A stretch of DNA of 64,000 nucleotides from Parabacteroides sp. PF5-6 (GTDB lineage: Bacteria; Bacteroidota; Bacteroidia; Bacteroidales; Tannerellaceae), in NCBI RefSeq assembly GCF_029504695.1, contig NZ_JAQFIN010000003.1, positions 310,001-374,000 on the forward strand. Reading direction: 5' to 3'. Under the pieces are notes generated by a model, which saw only the letters and a program-made list of their open reading frames with translations, did not search any database and was not told the origin of the DNA. Shown in pieces: positions 9,901 to 18,416 of this stretch. How positions within the stretch are numbered: the stretch's first letter is position 1; every line of letters starts with the position of its first letter. The translations under genes were made by a program, and so were the position numbers.

Positions 9901-10923
9901 GACTCTTTTATCACCGGGAAAACCGATCCTTCCATGTCGACCAAGGTCGGTATCGGGCTACGCATTGTAAAAAACACCATGGATCTGCATCATGGAAAAG
10001 TATTGTTGGAAAGTAGTCCGGGAGAAGGTACGAAATTTATCCTTTTCATTCCGGAGGGAAAACAACACTTTGCCGAAGACAAATATGAGTTGGAAGAAGA
10101 AACAGTGACCGCAGAAAATATAAACGCAACATATCTTTCCTTGGAACAAACAGAACAACCGAAGAAAAAGAGTGGCAAACAGATCTTGATCATTGAAGAC
10201 AATGATGAGATGCGGCAATATATCTGCAGTCTCTTCGGGAAAGAATATGTTGTATTGGAAGCCACAAACGGCCAGCAAGGTCTGGATAAAGCGATCGAAG
10301 CAGGGCCTGATCTTATTATCTCCGACATCATGATGCCGGTAAAAGATGGATTTAGCTGCTGTGAAGAGCTGAAATCGCAGTTAAAAACAGCCCATATCCC
10401 TATCATTATGTTGACTGCCAAAGCCGAAGATGCCGATCTGTTGAAAAGTATGCGAATCGGGGTAGACGATTACCTGATGAAACCTTTTAACCCGGAAGTA
10501 TTAAAGGTCAAAGTTGAAAACCTGATTAGAAACCGGGAGGAACTTAAACGTATTTATACCCGGACATTATTGACGGTTCAGAACGAACAGGATGAAGAGG
10601 AAGAAAAGAATCTTTTCATGCAAAAAGTGATCACGCTTATAGAACTCAACCTGACCCATCCGGATTTCAACGCCAAATCACTCGCGGAGAAGCTCAATTG
10701 CAGTCAACCCACCTTATACCGAAAGATAAAGTTATATACCGGATTATCTATCATTGAGGTAATCCGAAGTATCCGCATGAGTAAAGCCGCCTCCTACCTT
10801 ATGGAAAGAAAATATTCGGTCCAGGAAGTATGCGAGATGGTCGGGTATAACGATATGAATACCTTCCGGAAATTTTTCAATAAACAGTTCGGGGTTTCGC
10901 CTTCGAAATATGCAGAACACTAA
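6913..10923 (+). CDS. Hybrid two-component system sensor-regulator (HTCS)
   Basis: A 1336-aa one-protein signalling system that senses a glycan breakdown product in the periplasm and activates PUL genes. Order of domains: signal peptide (1-20); two-bladed-propeller sensor repeats with recurring F/LWxGT/N motifs (about 25-670); Y_Y_Y domain (about 690-755); a transmembrane helix (about 768-788); histidine kinase with phospho-acceptor His833 in VSHELRTP; ATPase N box NLLSNAFKYT (about 943-953); receiver domain with phospho-acceptor Asp1138 in ISDIMMP; and an AraC-type helix-turn-helix (about 1235-1336). It is divergent from susC at 6633 and is the obvious regulator of PUL 1. Domain set and length are those of a complete family member. 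Confidence 0.96.
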   Translation: MRVTYFTLLFIVGLALHTYAFFEKDIRILTMQNGLADNRVACIHKDHDGFMWFGTDNGLSRYDGKNIKNFHIPGHYLQISHIRETSNELLWLITSDGLVCFDRQMEYFVPIENKEPIRDILFTEDTSVWAFTLQALYRYTIRYERDVKGRLTSVCLDQSEEILVVPDEKTSFYAFCSSPEGNIYLTTNNGQVFIVDGMQRQLVFKSSPYAYLNTSRLLYHDGLLWFSNNRQGVVIYDPKTDRFRQYNYSPQDIHPVVSHTDIYQVVPINEGRYVAVSWNGYTVFTPDGNDSLSFTTTVYNNTASEVHRNIENRMISAYYDPSGVLWVGTSGGGALASDLRLQFYQKFYQDTHNEIGGIIKDKEGYLWLATYHQGIMKSEKPFNPQEKLSFQPAFLLPSSPMICACEDQDGDLWFGGHDGVLICYLQKEKKYAVLPIRLEDNLLYKGLVAKIFADNENRLWLGTNQGLLLYEKDTGKVTRYRGDFGQIYTLAESADYLWIGSSRGLHKFNLADRIITESGYEEKAGLEVQTIRSLLASSENILYIGYSGGFGVMDIASDSIRYFYTTQEGLSNNSVGCIQEDGNGDIWLGNNSSISRYSRHQKLFYNYYISGNNCSVLWYDDYLFWGNNMNLTYFDPIQVKHHMHAIDHVKITQIEVDNKPVGIGEKVNGQIILKEGVPYTQTLTLNQQNNHFSLSFSNLTFSEELQKYMYRLLPLQSEWIVVDEGERASFTNLAKGNYTFEVKSIFPDGSSGEVATLAVTLLPHWYETVTFRLFVFLLLSVCLYLLYWWLKKKQERLSQEEKLKHELVVANLERKKEKQIHQERENFFTNVSHELRTPLTLILSPLQELIQGKADPVDVQKKLSLIYGNAKSLSSLTDQLLYVQKIEAGMVQLHISYVDIVDLVRKTFNSFNQLAAIKDIDYQFIHEPEELKLWIDVSKIQSAVRNLLSNAFKYTSTRNRIEVVLKQQIVDNNSYCTIEVIDTGIGIEEELQKRVFDSFITGKTDPSMSTKVGIGLRIVKNTMDLHHGKVLLESSPGEGTKFILFIPEGKQHFAEDKYELEEETVTAENINATYLSLEQTEQPKKKSGKQILIIEDNDEMRQYICSLFGKEYVVLEATNGQQGLDKAIEAGPDLIISDIMMPVKDGFSCCEELKSQLKTAHIPIIMLTAKAEDADLLKSMRIGVDDYLMKPFNPEVLKVKVENLIRNREELKRIYTRTLLTVQNEQDEEEEKNLFMQKVITLIELNLTHPDFNAKSLAEKLNCSQPTLYRKIKLYTGLSIIEVIRSIRMSKAASYLMERKYSVQEVCEMVGYNDMNTFRKFFNKQFGVSPSKYAEH

Positions 10924-10943
10924 CCATCGAACCCCCAAAGCTA

Positions 10944-12521
10944 TTATAATATTGCAGATACCGCTTCGGCGCAACGTTCGCCATCGATTGCTGCCGAGAC
11001 GATTCCTCCGGCGTATCCGGCGCCTTCGCCGCAGGGGAAGAGGCCTTTACAGTGGATATGTTGGAAGGATTCCCGGTCGCGCAGGATACGGACGGGCGAA
11101 GAGGTACGGGTTTCCATCCCGATCATCAAGGCTTCGTTCGTCAGGAAACCTTTAGAGCTGTTGCCGAAGTGACGAAAGCCGTCGCGCAGGCGGGAAGTAA
11201 TAAACTCAGGCATCCAGAAATGCAGAGGAGAAGCCAAGAGGCCCGGCGTATAAGAGGAATCGGGCAGATCGGATGAGTTTTTCTTTTGCACAAAGTCGAG
11301 CATGCGTTGCGCCGGTGCCGTTTGTTTCTGTCCGCCATTCAGCCAGCAGAGTTCTTCCAGCCGTTCCTGGAACGCCATCAGCGCCAATGGCGAATCGGCA
11401 GGCTCTTCGATCGCTTCATATTGCATCAATACCGGATAATCCTCGGGGCGTACCTCGACGACCATGCCCGAATTGGCCCAACGGCTTCCGCGGTTGGAAG
11501 GCGACATGCCGTTGACCACGACCTGGCGGGCGTCACTGGCGGCGGGAACGACAAATCCGCCGGGACACATACAGAACGAATACACGCCCCGCCCGTTTGC
11601 CTGAGTGACAAAGCTATATTCGGCGGCAGGCAGGAACTCTCCCCGCCCCTCTTTCCGGTGGTATTGGATCTGATCGATCAGTTGCTGCGGATGCTCCAGA
11701 CGAACGCCCACGGCGATGCCTTTCGCTTCGATAGCGATCTCTTGCGCGTAGAGGTAGCGGTACACATCGCGTGCCGAATGCCCGGTAGCCAGGATCACCG
11801 GCCCCCGGAATGTCTTTCCGTTGTGCGTTTCGATGCCGATCACCTCATCGCCTTGGCGAATCAAGCGGTCCATCCGGGTCTCGAAGTGAATCTCTCCGCC
11901 GGAGCGGATGATCTGATGGCGCATATTCTCGATCACGCGGGGCAATTTGTCCGTCCCGATATGCGGATGGGCATCGACCAGGATCGACGGGGTCGCGCCG
12001 AACTGGCAGAAGACGTGTAATATCTTATCGACCGAACCCCGCTTCTTACTGCGCGTATACAGTTTGCCGTCCGAGAAAGCTCCCGCGCCGCCTTCGCCGA
12101 AACAGTAATTCGACTCGGGATCGACCGTATGTTCCCGGCTGATCAAAGCAATATCTTTGCGGCGGGCGTGCACATCCTTGCCCCGTTCGACCACGATCGG
12201 ACGCAGTCCCAACTCGATCAACCGCAGGGCGGCAAACAAACCGCCGGGGCCGGCACCGACCACAACGACCGGTTTCCCACCGGAGACATCTTTATACGCT
12301 ACCGTCGGAAACTCTTCCTCTTCGGGCTCTTCGTTCAGGAAAACACGGACTTTCAGATTGAGATAAATCGTTCGCTGACGGGCATCGACCGAACGTTTCA
12401 ACACGCGCACGGCCGTCACAGCGGATACGGCCTCCCCCAGTTCGCGGGAAACCACCTGTTTGAGTGAGTCTTCATTCGCTGCCTGTTCGGGCAGAAGACG
12501 CAATTGCAACTCTTTGATCAT
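10944..12521 (-). CDS. FAD-dependent dehydrogenase (COG2509-like)
   Basis: A 525-aa soluble flavoprotein of unknown substrate. Residues 1-70 form a small N-terminal domain typical of this group. A Rossmann dinucleotide-binding loop GAGPGG sits at 89-94, followed by VVERG, where the acidic residue would bind the ribose of FAD. FGEGGAGAFSDGKL and VILATGHSARD are further conserved flavoprotein segments. The C-terminus (GEGAGYAGGIVSAAIDG) is the usual FAD-contacting end. It is convergent with the HTCS gene and 6 bp downstream of the barrel-protein gene. The third codon position is GC-rich, which creates long false antisense frames. Confidence 0.85.
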   Translation of the reverse strand: MIKELQLRLLPEQAANEDSLKQVVSRELGEAVSAVTAVRVLKRSVDARQRTIYLNLKVRVFLNEEPEEEEFPTVAYKDVSGGKPVVVVGAGPGGLFAALRLIELGLRPIVVERGKDVHARRKDIALISREHTVDPESNYCFGEGGAGAFSDGKLYTRSKKRGSVDKILHVFCQFGATPSILVDAHPHIGTDKLPRVIENMRHQIIRSGGEIHFETRMDRLIRQGDEVIGIETHNGKTFRGPVILATGHSARDVYRYLYAQEIAIEAKGIAVGVRLEHPQQLIDQIQYHRKEGRGEFLPAAEYSFVTQANGRGVYSFCMCPGGFVVPAASDARQVVVNGMSPSNRGSRWANSGMVVEVRPEDYPVLMQYEAIEEPADSPLALMAFQERLEELCWLNGGQKQTAPAQRMLDFVQKKNSSDLPDSSYTPGLLASPLHFWMPEFITSRLRDGFRHFGNSSKGFLTNEALMIGMETRTSSPVRILRDRESFQHIHCKGLFPCGEGAGYAGGIVSAAIDGERCAEAVSAIL

Positions 12522-12527
12522 TTTATT

Positions 12528-13220
12528 TTATTTATGTAACGGCAAATAGTAAATCAAACCGCCCTGTACGCGGAAGCCACTCCAGTCGGGATGCATATCG
12601 GGGAAGCGTTTGGGCGTTTCGTTGAACTTCTTCGTGAGATCCAATTCATATCCGGCATTGATATTGAGCGCCAGGCCTTCCCACAAACGGATCTGGCAGC
12701 CGATGGCCGGTTCGACGAAAGTGTTCAGCCCCTTCATCGAGAAATGATCATCGCCTACGGAAAGACCTCCGATGCGCAGTTCCTCCGACATTTTGCCATT
12801 GTTGAACACCACACCGGCAGTCAGTTGCCCGTAAGGACGAATCCGATTCGCTTTGGACGTCATGAAAAACCGATAATAGCCACCCAGGCGAATGCCTTTG
12901 GTCCGGAGGGTAAAATCGTAGGAGCCCGAGTAGTCGGCCACTCCTTTATTGCCAACAGTATTCATCAGATCCAGGGCAATACCCGCCTGATGGGTCGGGT
13001 TGAAGGCATAACCAACCTTCGCCTGGTGCGTGAAATGGGCGGGAAAGTTGTCCGTCAGTTTCAGATACGTCAAAGGAGGATTCACCTCTGCCATGACATC
13101 CTTCAGGTCCGACATACGGAACGTACCATAACCCAGGTTGTATTCCAACGTTAACTCTTGTGCCTTGCCGGCCGCCACAGTGGCCAGGCAAAAGCTGATC
13201 AATAACAGGATTCGTTTCAT
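12528..13220 (-). CDS. Outer-membrane beta-barrel protein, unknown function
   Basis: A 230-aa protein with a signal peptide (residues 1-20, ending GKAQ) and alternating hydrophobic strands ending in GLIYYLPLHK, as expected of a small outer-membrane barrel (OmpW/opacity-like). Its start codon overlaps the stop of the upstream lipoprotein gene by 4 bp (ATGA), so the two are translationally coupled and probably work together at the cell surface. No substrate or enzymatic motif is visible. Confidence 0.7.
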   Translation of the reverse strand: MKRILLLISFCLATVAAGKAQELTLEYNLGYGTFRMSDLKDVMAEVNPPLTYLKLTDNFPAHFTHQAKVGYAFNPTHQAGIALDLMNTVGNKGVADYSGSYDFTLRTKGIRLGGYYRFFMTSKANRIRPYGQLTAGVVFNNGKMSEELRIGGLSVGDDHFSMKGLNTFVEPAIGCQIRLWEGLALNINAGYELDLTKKFNETPKRFPDMHPDWSGFRVQGGLIYYLPLHK

Positions 13221-15031
13221 CGTTGCAGTTCCTTTCCTAAATAAAGTGCGTATCCGCTTTCGGAGATTAAGGTATTCCCCTGCAGTTGACAGGGCCAGTA
13301 GGTGATCGGCAGGGAATAGATCGCCTGTCCGCTCGCCGGGTCGAAGACGATCGCTTTATTATCGCTATACATTAATAATAAACCCGAATCGGGATCGATA
13401 TTACTAAGGCGCATACCCGAGGGAACCGTCCAACGCGCCACCACCGAAGCGTTGCGTGCGTCGTATTGCGTCAGTTGTCCCTGGTGATATACAAAGAGTT
13501 GCTCCGGACGGCGGGGATTCACGCACCACGACTCGAAGGCAACCGGGAGGGCCGACTCAGCCGTCACCCGGTAGTCGCCAAGTGTCAGGACGGTGATCTC
13601 CTGCGTATCGCTTTCATAGTAGACATACTTTCCGTTCGGCGCAATAAAGCTCTGCGTGGTGTATTCATGGCGGACAGGCAAGGCAAACGAATAGTCCAAA
13701 TCGCCCGATACGGCATCGTAGACCTGGAGTTTCATCGGGAAGATAACCACCGACAACAATTTATCGTCGGCCGTCAGTACCGGCTCGCCCGTAAGCGTAC
13801 GGGATTCGGCAAAGGGTATGCGAATGATGGGCGACAAGGTCTTCCCATTCAGGATATTCATCGCGTAGGTTTCGCAAGCCAAAATCTTCTCCTGATAGAG
13901 CGAAACGCCATAACCCACCACATGATCCGGTGTACTGTGTTTCGCTCCCGTCCGTTGCAAGGAAGGGATCGACCAGGCGGCAATTTCTCTTTGCGTACTG
14001 GCATACAACTGCTTCAACAGCGGGTTATATCCCGTCCGCGTCCAGCCCTGATCGGGAGTGATACAGGTGCCCGGGCTACGGTCGACCATCAAATAGTCGC
14101 TGATATTCATATTTTCATCCCGGTCTGCCGGATTTGCTGCCGTCACAAGGAAAGCGTGTAACGACTGCCGGGTGCCAAAAGCAAAATAAGGGATACAAAT
14201 CGAACGCTCAGCCGACTGTTCGACCAACCAGTTTCCTTCTTCGTCGCGGATACTTATCACCGTATGATAAGGATTCGTCCAATTGACGACGATACTGTCC
14301 GGACGGCTGTAGTCCATCGTCAGGTTCAAGGCTTCCCCCGGCAAGACCAGGTCGCCACAACGCCAGGCTTCCCGATCGCTATGATGGGCATATACCTGAT
14401 ACCAACGCATACTGCCGATATAGGTACGGTCTACGAAGGACGTTTGTTCGATGTCTTTGATGATAACGGCTTCTCTGTCCTGGGTCGACAGGGTGTAATG
14501 CGTAAAAGTAGAGGCGCCGAGTGAAGGTTTATCCCAGGAAAGCTCCAGATAACCCTCGGCATTGATGCGATGGCGCAGGTGACGATCCGCATCATTCGGG
14601 TCGACCACCTTCAACGTCCATTCAAACGTGCCCATATAGGACTCATACCCCAGGTTCTCGGCAATACTGCCGCTACCGGTGGCCAGATAGATCTCACAAG
14701 TCAACGTATACTCGCCATCCGCAAGCGCAAACAAGCCCAAAGGCAGGATGCCCGAACCGCCCGGCTGTTGAATCGTACGATCGCCGATGCGGAAGTGGCA
14801 GCCTATCGGCTCATGCCCGGAAGTGACCAGGTAATAAAAGACTGTTGCATTCCGATCCACGACAAGTATAGTCTCGCCCGTGTTCTCGGCATCCAATACA
14901 ATACCCATCTCGACCTGGTCGGCGGGCTTTTCTAAGTCAACGTAATTTTCATGAATCGGGTATTCACAACTACTCAGCAGCCATACGATGCCGAGTAGAT
15001 AGAGAAGAAATGGTTTCATTTGTCTTTTCAC
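13217..15031 (-). CDS. Large surface lipoprotein with Fn3-like and propeller-like regions
   Basis: A 604-aa predicted lipoprotein. MKRQMKPFLLYLLGIVWLLSSC gives a lipobox with Cys22. The middle part (about 160-330) has Fn3-like strands (YLELSWDKPS, SIVVNWTNPY). The C-terminal half (about 340-600) shows repeated segments such as GKYVYYESDTQEITVL and SGLLLMYSDNKAIVFDPASG that look like propeller blades. Its function is not recognised. It is probably a cell-surface binding protein whose coupled partner is the barrel protein overlapping its stop codon. It starts 13 bp after radA, so the three genes may be co-transcribed. Confidence 0.65.
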   Translation of the reverse strand: MKRQMKPFLLYLLGIVWLLSSCEYPIHENYVDLEKPADQVEMGIVLDAENTGETILVVDRNATVFYYLVTSGHEPIGCHFRIGDRTIQQPGGSGILPLGLFALADGEYTLTCEIYLATGSGSIAENLGYESYMGTFEWTLKVVDPNDADRHLRHRINAEGYLELSWDKPSLGASTFTHYTLSTQDREAVIIKDIEQTSFVDRTYIGSMRWYQVYAHHSDREAWRCGDLVLPGEALNLTMDYSRPDSIVVNWTNPYHTVISIRDEEGNWLVEQSAERSICIPYFAFGTRQSLHAFLVTAANPADRDENMNISDYLMVDRSPGTCITPDQGWTRTGYNPLLKQLYASTQREIAAWSIPSLQRTGAKHSTPDHVVGYGVSLYQEKILACETYAMNILNGKTLSPIIRIPFAESRTLTGEPVLTADDKLLSVVIFPMKLQVYDAVSGDLDYSFALPVRHEYTTQSFIAPNGKYVYYESDTQEITVLTLGDYRVTAESALPVAFESWCVNPRRPEQLFVYHQGQLTQYDARNASVVARWTVPSGMRLSNIDPDSGLLLMYSDNKAIVFDPASGQAIYSLPITYWPCQLQGNTLISESGYALYLGKELQR

Positions 15032-15044
15032 CTTAAATATGTTG

Positions 15045-16415
15045 TTATCCGAAGAGTTGGCGGAAGGCTTCTTCGACCTTCTTCACCTGTATGATTTGGA
15101 TTTTACTCTTAGAAACGTCGAAACCCTTTAGATTATTGTATGGTATCAGAATACGTGAGAAGCCTAAGCGCTCGGCTTCGAGGATACGTTGCTCGATGCG
15201 GTTGACCGGACGGATCTCGCCCGAGAGCCCGACTTCGCCTGCCAGACAAGTGCCCGGCTCGATACTGATATCGAGGCTGGAAGAGAGAATGGCGCTGATC
15301 ACCGCCAGGTCGATCGCCGGATCGTTCACCCGCAAGCCGCCGGCAATATTCAGGAAGACGTCTTTCTGCACCAGCTTGAAGCCGGCACGTTTCTCCAACA
15401 CGGCCAACAGCATATTCATCCTTCGCAGGTCGAAACCGGTAGCGCTTCGCTGGGGCGTGCCGTAGACGGCTGAACTGACCAAAGCCTGTGTCTCGATCAG
15501 GAACGGGCGAATGCCTTCGATAGCCGCCGCGATCGCCACACCACTCAGCCCTTCATGGTTCTGGGTTAATAATAATTCGGAGGGGTTGCTCACTTCGCGC
15601 AAGCCGTCTTGCCGCATCTCGTAGATACCCAACTCGGCCGTACTGCCGAAACGGTTCTTGATGCTGCGCAGGATCCGGTACATATAATGCTGATCGCCTT
15701 CGAACTGCAAGACCGTATCCACGATATGTTCCAACACCTTCGGCCCGGCGATACTTCCTTCTTTATTGATATGGCCGATCAGTAGGACGGGCACGCCTGT
15801 TTCCTTGGCATACTTCAGTATGGCTGCACTACATTCGCGTACCTGCGACACACTGCCGGGCGACGACTCGACCATCTCGGTAAACACCGTCTGAATGGAA
15901 TCAATGATCATCAGATCGGGTTGGATATTCTGTGCCTGCACGAAGATCTGCTCCAGATTGGTCTCACAAAGGACAAAACACGGGCTGTCGTTCGATGACA
16001 AGCGGTCGGCACGCAGTTTCAACTGGCGACTGCTCTCTTCTCCGGAGACATACAACGTCTTCATTCCGTCTAATCCCAATACGGTTTGCAACACCAGGGT
16101 CGATTTGCCGATTCCCGGTTCGCCACCGATCAGTACCAATGATCCTTTCACCAGTCCTCCACCCAGAACGCGGTTCAACTCTTCGTTGCGCATATCGATT
16201 CGCGCTTCTTCTTCGGTTGTCACATCCCGCAACAAGGTGGGACGTGCCTTTGCGTTATCCGTCAATCCGGGTATCGTGCGCTTGGCGGCCGGTTCCTTCG
16301 CGATCATTTCCTCGACGTAGGTATTCCACTCCCCGCAGGAAGGGCATTTACCCACCCACTTCGGCGAGTCGGCCCCGCAATGGGAACATACATATACTGT
16401 TTTAGTCTTTGCCAT
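15045..16415 (-). CDS. radA: DNA repair/recombination protein RadA
   Basis: The branch-migration ATPase RadA (Sms), active in processing recombination intermediates in the cytoplasm. The frame opens at 16451, but the Met at 16415 (MAKTKTVYVCSHC) gives the family's normal 456-aa form, starting just before the zinc finger. That finger is C-x2-C...C-x2-C (VCSHCGADSPKW, KCPSCGEW). Walker A is GGEPGIGKST, the RadA-specific motif is KNRFGS, and the C-terminal Lon-protease-like domain is present (GLSGEIRPV). It is divergent from the GH18 gene. No anomaly was seen. Confidence 0.97.
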   Translation of the reverse strand: MAKTKTVYVCSHCGADSPKWVGKCPSCGEWNTYVEEMIAKEPAAKRTIPGLTDNAKARPTLLRDVTTEEEARIDMRNEELNRVLGGGLVKGSLVLIGGEPGIGKSTLVLQTVLGLDGMKTLYVSGEESSRQLKLRADRLSSNDSPCFVLCETNLEQIFVQAQNIQPDLMIIDSIQTVFTEMVESSPGSVSQVRECSAAILKYAKETGVPVLLIGHINKEGSIAGPKVLEHIVDTVLQFEGDQHYMYRILRSIKNRFGSTAELGIYEMRQDGLREVSNPSELLLTQNHEGLSGVAIAAAIEGIRPFLIETQALVSSAVYGTPQRSATGFDLRRMNMLLAVLEKRAGFKLVQKDVFLNIAGGLRVNDPAIDLAVISAILSSSLDISIEPGTCLAGEVGLSGEIRPVNRIEQRILEAERLGFSRILIPYNNLKGFDVSKSKIQIIQVKKVEEAFRQLFG

Positions 16416-16461
16416 TTCTTGTGATTTGGAGGTAAAGGTACAAAAACTCACCTTTTATATG

Positions 16462-16469
16462 TATGTTTG
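16462..16469 (+). promoter_or_regulatory. Possible -7 element for the GH18 gene
   Basis: TATGTTTG matches TAnnTTTG exactly and lies 48 bp upstream of the GH18 start codon. A TTTG at 16425-16428 is too far away to be a standard -33 element, so only the -7 part is supported. Confidence 0.4.
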
Positions 16470-16516
16470 CATGATTCTATTCGTGCCAGACAGCAAACTA
16501 TTAATGAAATACGTAC

Positions 16517-17560
16517 ATGAGACAAGTAAAAACCATTTTGTTCCTATTGGGCATATTGTTTCTGAACAACAGTTGCCAACCCAAAGTAAATCAACCTATG
16601 CAAGAGAAGGTTGTCGTGGCGTACGTCACTTCGTGGACATCCGTCATGCCCGATCCGGCTTATATCACCCATATCAATTATGCTTTCGGACACGTAACGG
16701 AGACTTTCGACGGCGTCCGGATCGACAATGAAGAACGGCTGCACCGGATCGTCGCTTTGAAAGAAGAAGCACCTCACCTGAAAGTCTTATTATCCGTCGG
16801 CGGCTGGGGAAGCGGACGCTTCAGTGAGATGGCAGCTGAAGAAGCGCTTCGGAAAAGTTTCGCAAACGACTGTCAACGGGTGGTTAAAGAGTTCGGACTC
16901 GATGGCATCGATATCGATTGGGAATACCCGACCAGCACCTTAGCCGAAATCTCCGCCTCGCCCGATGATACGGAAAACTTCACCCTGTTGATGCGGGATA
17001 TCCGCGAAGCCATCGGCACGCATAAACTCTTAACCCTCGCCTCGGCGGCTTCGGCCCAGTTCATTGATTTCCGGGCGATCGATCCGTATATGGACTTTAT
17101 CAATATCATGGCCTACGATATGGGATCCGCCCCGATCCATCACGCGCCGCTCTACCGCTCGCAGTATGCCGGAGGCAATACGGCGCATGAAGCCGTGGAG
17201 AAGCACCGGGAAGCCGGCGTATCTTACCACAAACTGGTCCTGGGTATGCCGTTCTACGGACGCGGCGGGCAGGGAGGTTTCCCCCGCGGCATGAAATACC
17301 ATGATATCGAACGGATTGAAGGATACGAACGACGATGGGACGACGAAGCCCAGGCACCTTATCTGGCAGACTCGGCGGGTGCGTTTGTTTGCGGCTACGA
17401 GAATCCCCGTTCCATCGCCGTTAAGGCACAATATATCCACGACAAAGGATTATTGGGCGGTATGTATTGGGAATATGCCGATGATAACGAAGCGGGCGAC
17501 CTGCGCCGGGCGGTTTATAACGGCGTGATCGGCCGTCCTTCGGGTGCTCCCGTCAAATAA
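16517..17560 (+). CDS. GH18 family glycoside hydrolase (chitinase/endo-GlcNAc-ase type), lipoprotein
   Basis: A 347-aa exported enzyme. The N-terminus MRQVKTILFLLGILFLNNSC is a lipoprotein signal with Cys20. The GH18 barrel is clear from SVGGWGSGRFSEM (about 93-105) and the catalytic D-x-x-D-x-D-x-E motif in DGIDIDWEYP (Asp129, Asp132, Asp134, proton donor Glu136). MAYDMGS and GMPFYGRG are later conserved strands. The family cleaves beta-1,4-linked GlcNAc polymers or N-glycan cores by substrate-assisted catalysis; which one applies is not decided here. It starts a forward cluster with ThuA and Gfo/Idh/MocA genes. Confidence 0.9.
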   Translation: MRQVKTILFLLGILFLNNSCQPKVNQPMQEKVVVAYVTSWTSVMPDPAYITHINYAFGHVTETFDGVRIDNEERLHRIVALKEEAPHLKVLLSVGGWGSGRFSEMAAEEALRKSFANDCQRVVKEFGLDGIDIDWEYPTSTLAEISASPDDTENFTLLMRDIREAIGTHKLLTLASAASAQFIDFRAIDPYMDFINIMAYDMGSAPIHHAPLYRSQYAGGNTAHEAVEKHREAGVSYHKLVLGMPFYGRGGQGGFPRGMKYHDIERIEGYERRWDDEAQAPYLADSAGAFVCGYENPRSIAVKAQYIHDKGLLGGMYWEYADDNEAGDLRRAVYNGVIGRPSGAPVK

Positions 17561-17569
17561 ATATAAATT

Positions 17570-18385
17570 ATGAAAAAGAATAAAGTAAATATCTGCCTGT
17601 TTCTGCTCTCTCTATTTCCGGTTTTATCCTGGGGACAAGTGCCGGAGGGGTATCCGGCGAATTATGCAACTGCTCCGCGGTTTAAAGCTTTGGTTTATTA
17701 TAGTACGCAGGTGGAGACTGCCCATGTTGAGTTTGCCACGGATGCAGTTGAGTTCTTCCGTCGCCTGAATTATGGCGAGGGGTATATATTGGAGGTAACG
17801 ACCGATCTCTCCGACTATCCGTATGAGAAACTGAAAGCGTATGATATAGTCGTCTGGCTCAACAACTCACCTTCTTCTCCGGAACAGCGCAAAGCGTTCG
17901 AGCAATACATGGAGAACGGTGGGGGCTGGATGGGGTTTCATGCCGCGGCGTATAACGATAAACACACGAACTGGCCCTGGTTTGTTCAGTTCCTCGGGGG
18001 CGGCGTATTCTATTGCAACAACTGGCCGCCGCAGCCTGTAAAGGTGGAGGCAGATCAGCCCAAACACCCGGTAATGAAGAACTTGCCTCCTACTTTTGTT
18101 GCCCCGGAGAGCGAATGGTATCAATGGACACCAAGCCCACGCGAGAACAAAGACGTGGAAGTTCTGCTCTCGATCTCGCCCGACAATTACCCGCTGGGCA
18201 TTAAAGACGTGGTTAACTTCGGCGATTTCCCCATCGTCTGGACCAACAAGAACTATCGCATGATCTACCTCAATATGGGACATGGCGACGACGAATTTAC
18301 CGATGCCACACAAAAGCTACTCTTCATCAATGCGTTCCGATGGACGGTCAGCCAAAACGCAACCGGTGATCCGTTCAAGAAATAG
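17570..18385 (+). CDS. ThuA domain-containing secreted protein
   Basis: A 271-aa protein with a signal peptide (residues 1-22, ending SWGQ) and a ThuA-like glutamine-amidotransferase fold. Visible family segments are KALVYYST, the central GGGWMGFHAAAY (about 115-128) and the late WTNKNYRMIYLNMGHG. ThuA was first linked to trehalose use in rhizobia. In Bacteroidetes the domain occurs beside sugar oxidoreductases, and here it lies 9 bp after the GH18 gene and 31 bp before a Gfo/Idh/MocA gene. The reaction is not known from the sequence. Confidence 0.85.
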   Translation: MKKNKVNICLFLLSLFPVLSWGQVPEGYPANYATAPRFKALVYYSTQVETAHVEFATDAVEFFRRLNYGEGYILEVTTDLSDYPYEKLKAYDIVVWLNNSPSSPEQRKAFEQYMENGGGWMGFHAAAYNDKHTNWPWFVQFLGGGVFYCNNWPPQPVKVEADQPKHPVMKNLPPTFVAPESEWYQWTPSPRENKDVEVLLSISPDNYPLGIKDVVNFGDFPIVWTNKNYRMIYLNMGHGDDEFTDATQKLLFINAFRWTVSQNATGDPFKK

Positions 18386-18416
18386 GCATTTACATTATAC
18401 TTAACATATTACAGAC

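Noticed and set aside
11286-12020. Long plus-strand frames opposite the FAD-dependent dehydrogenase
   Set aside because: They are shadows caused by GC-rich third codon positions; the minus-strand protein has all flavoprotein motifs.
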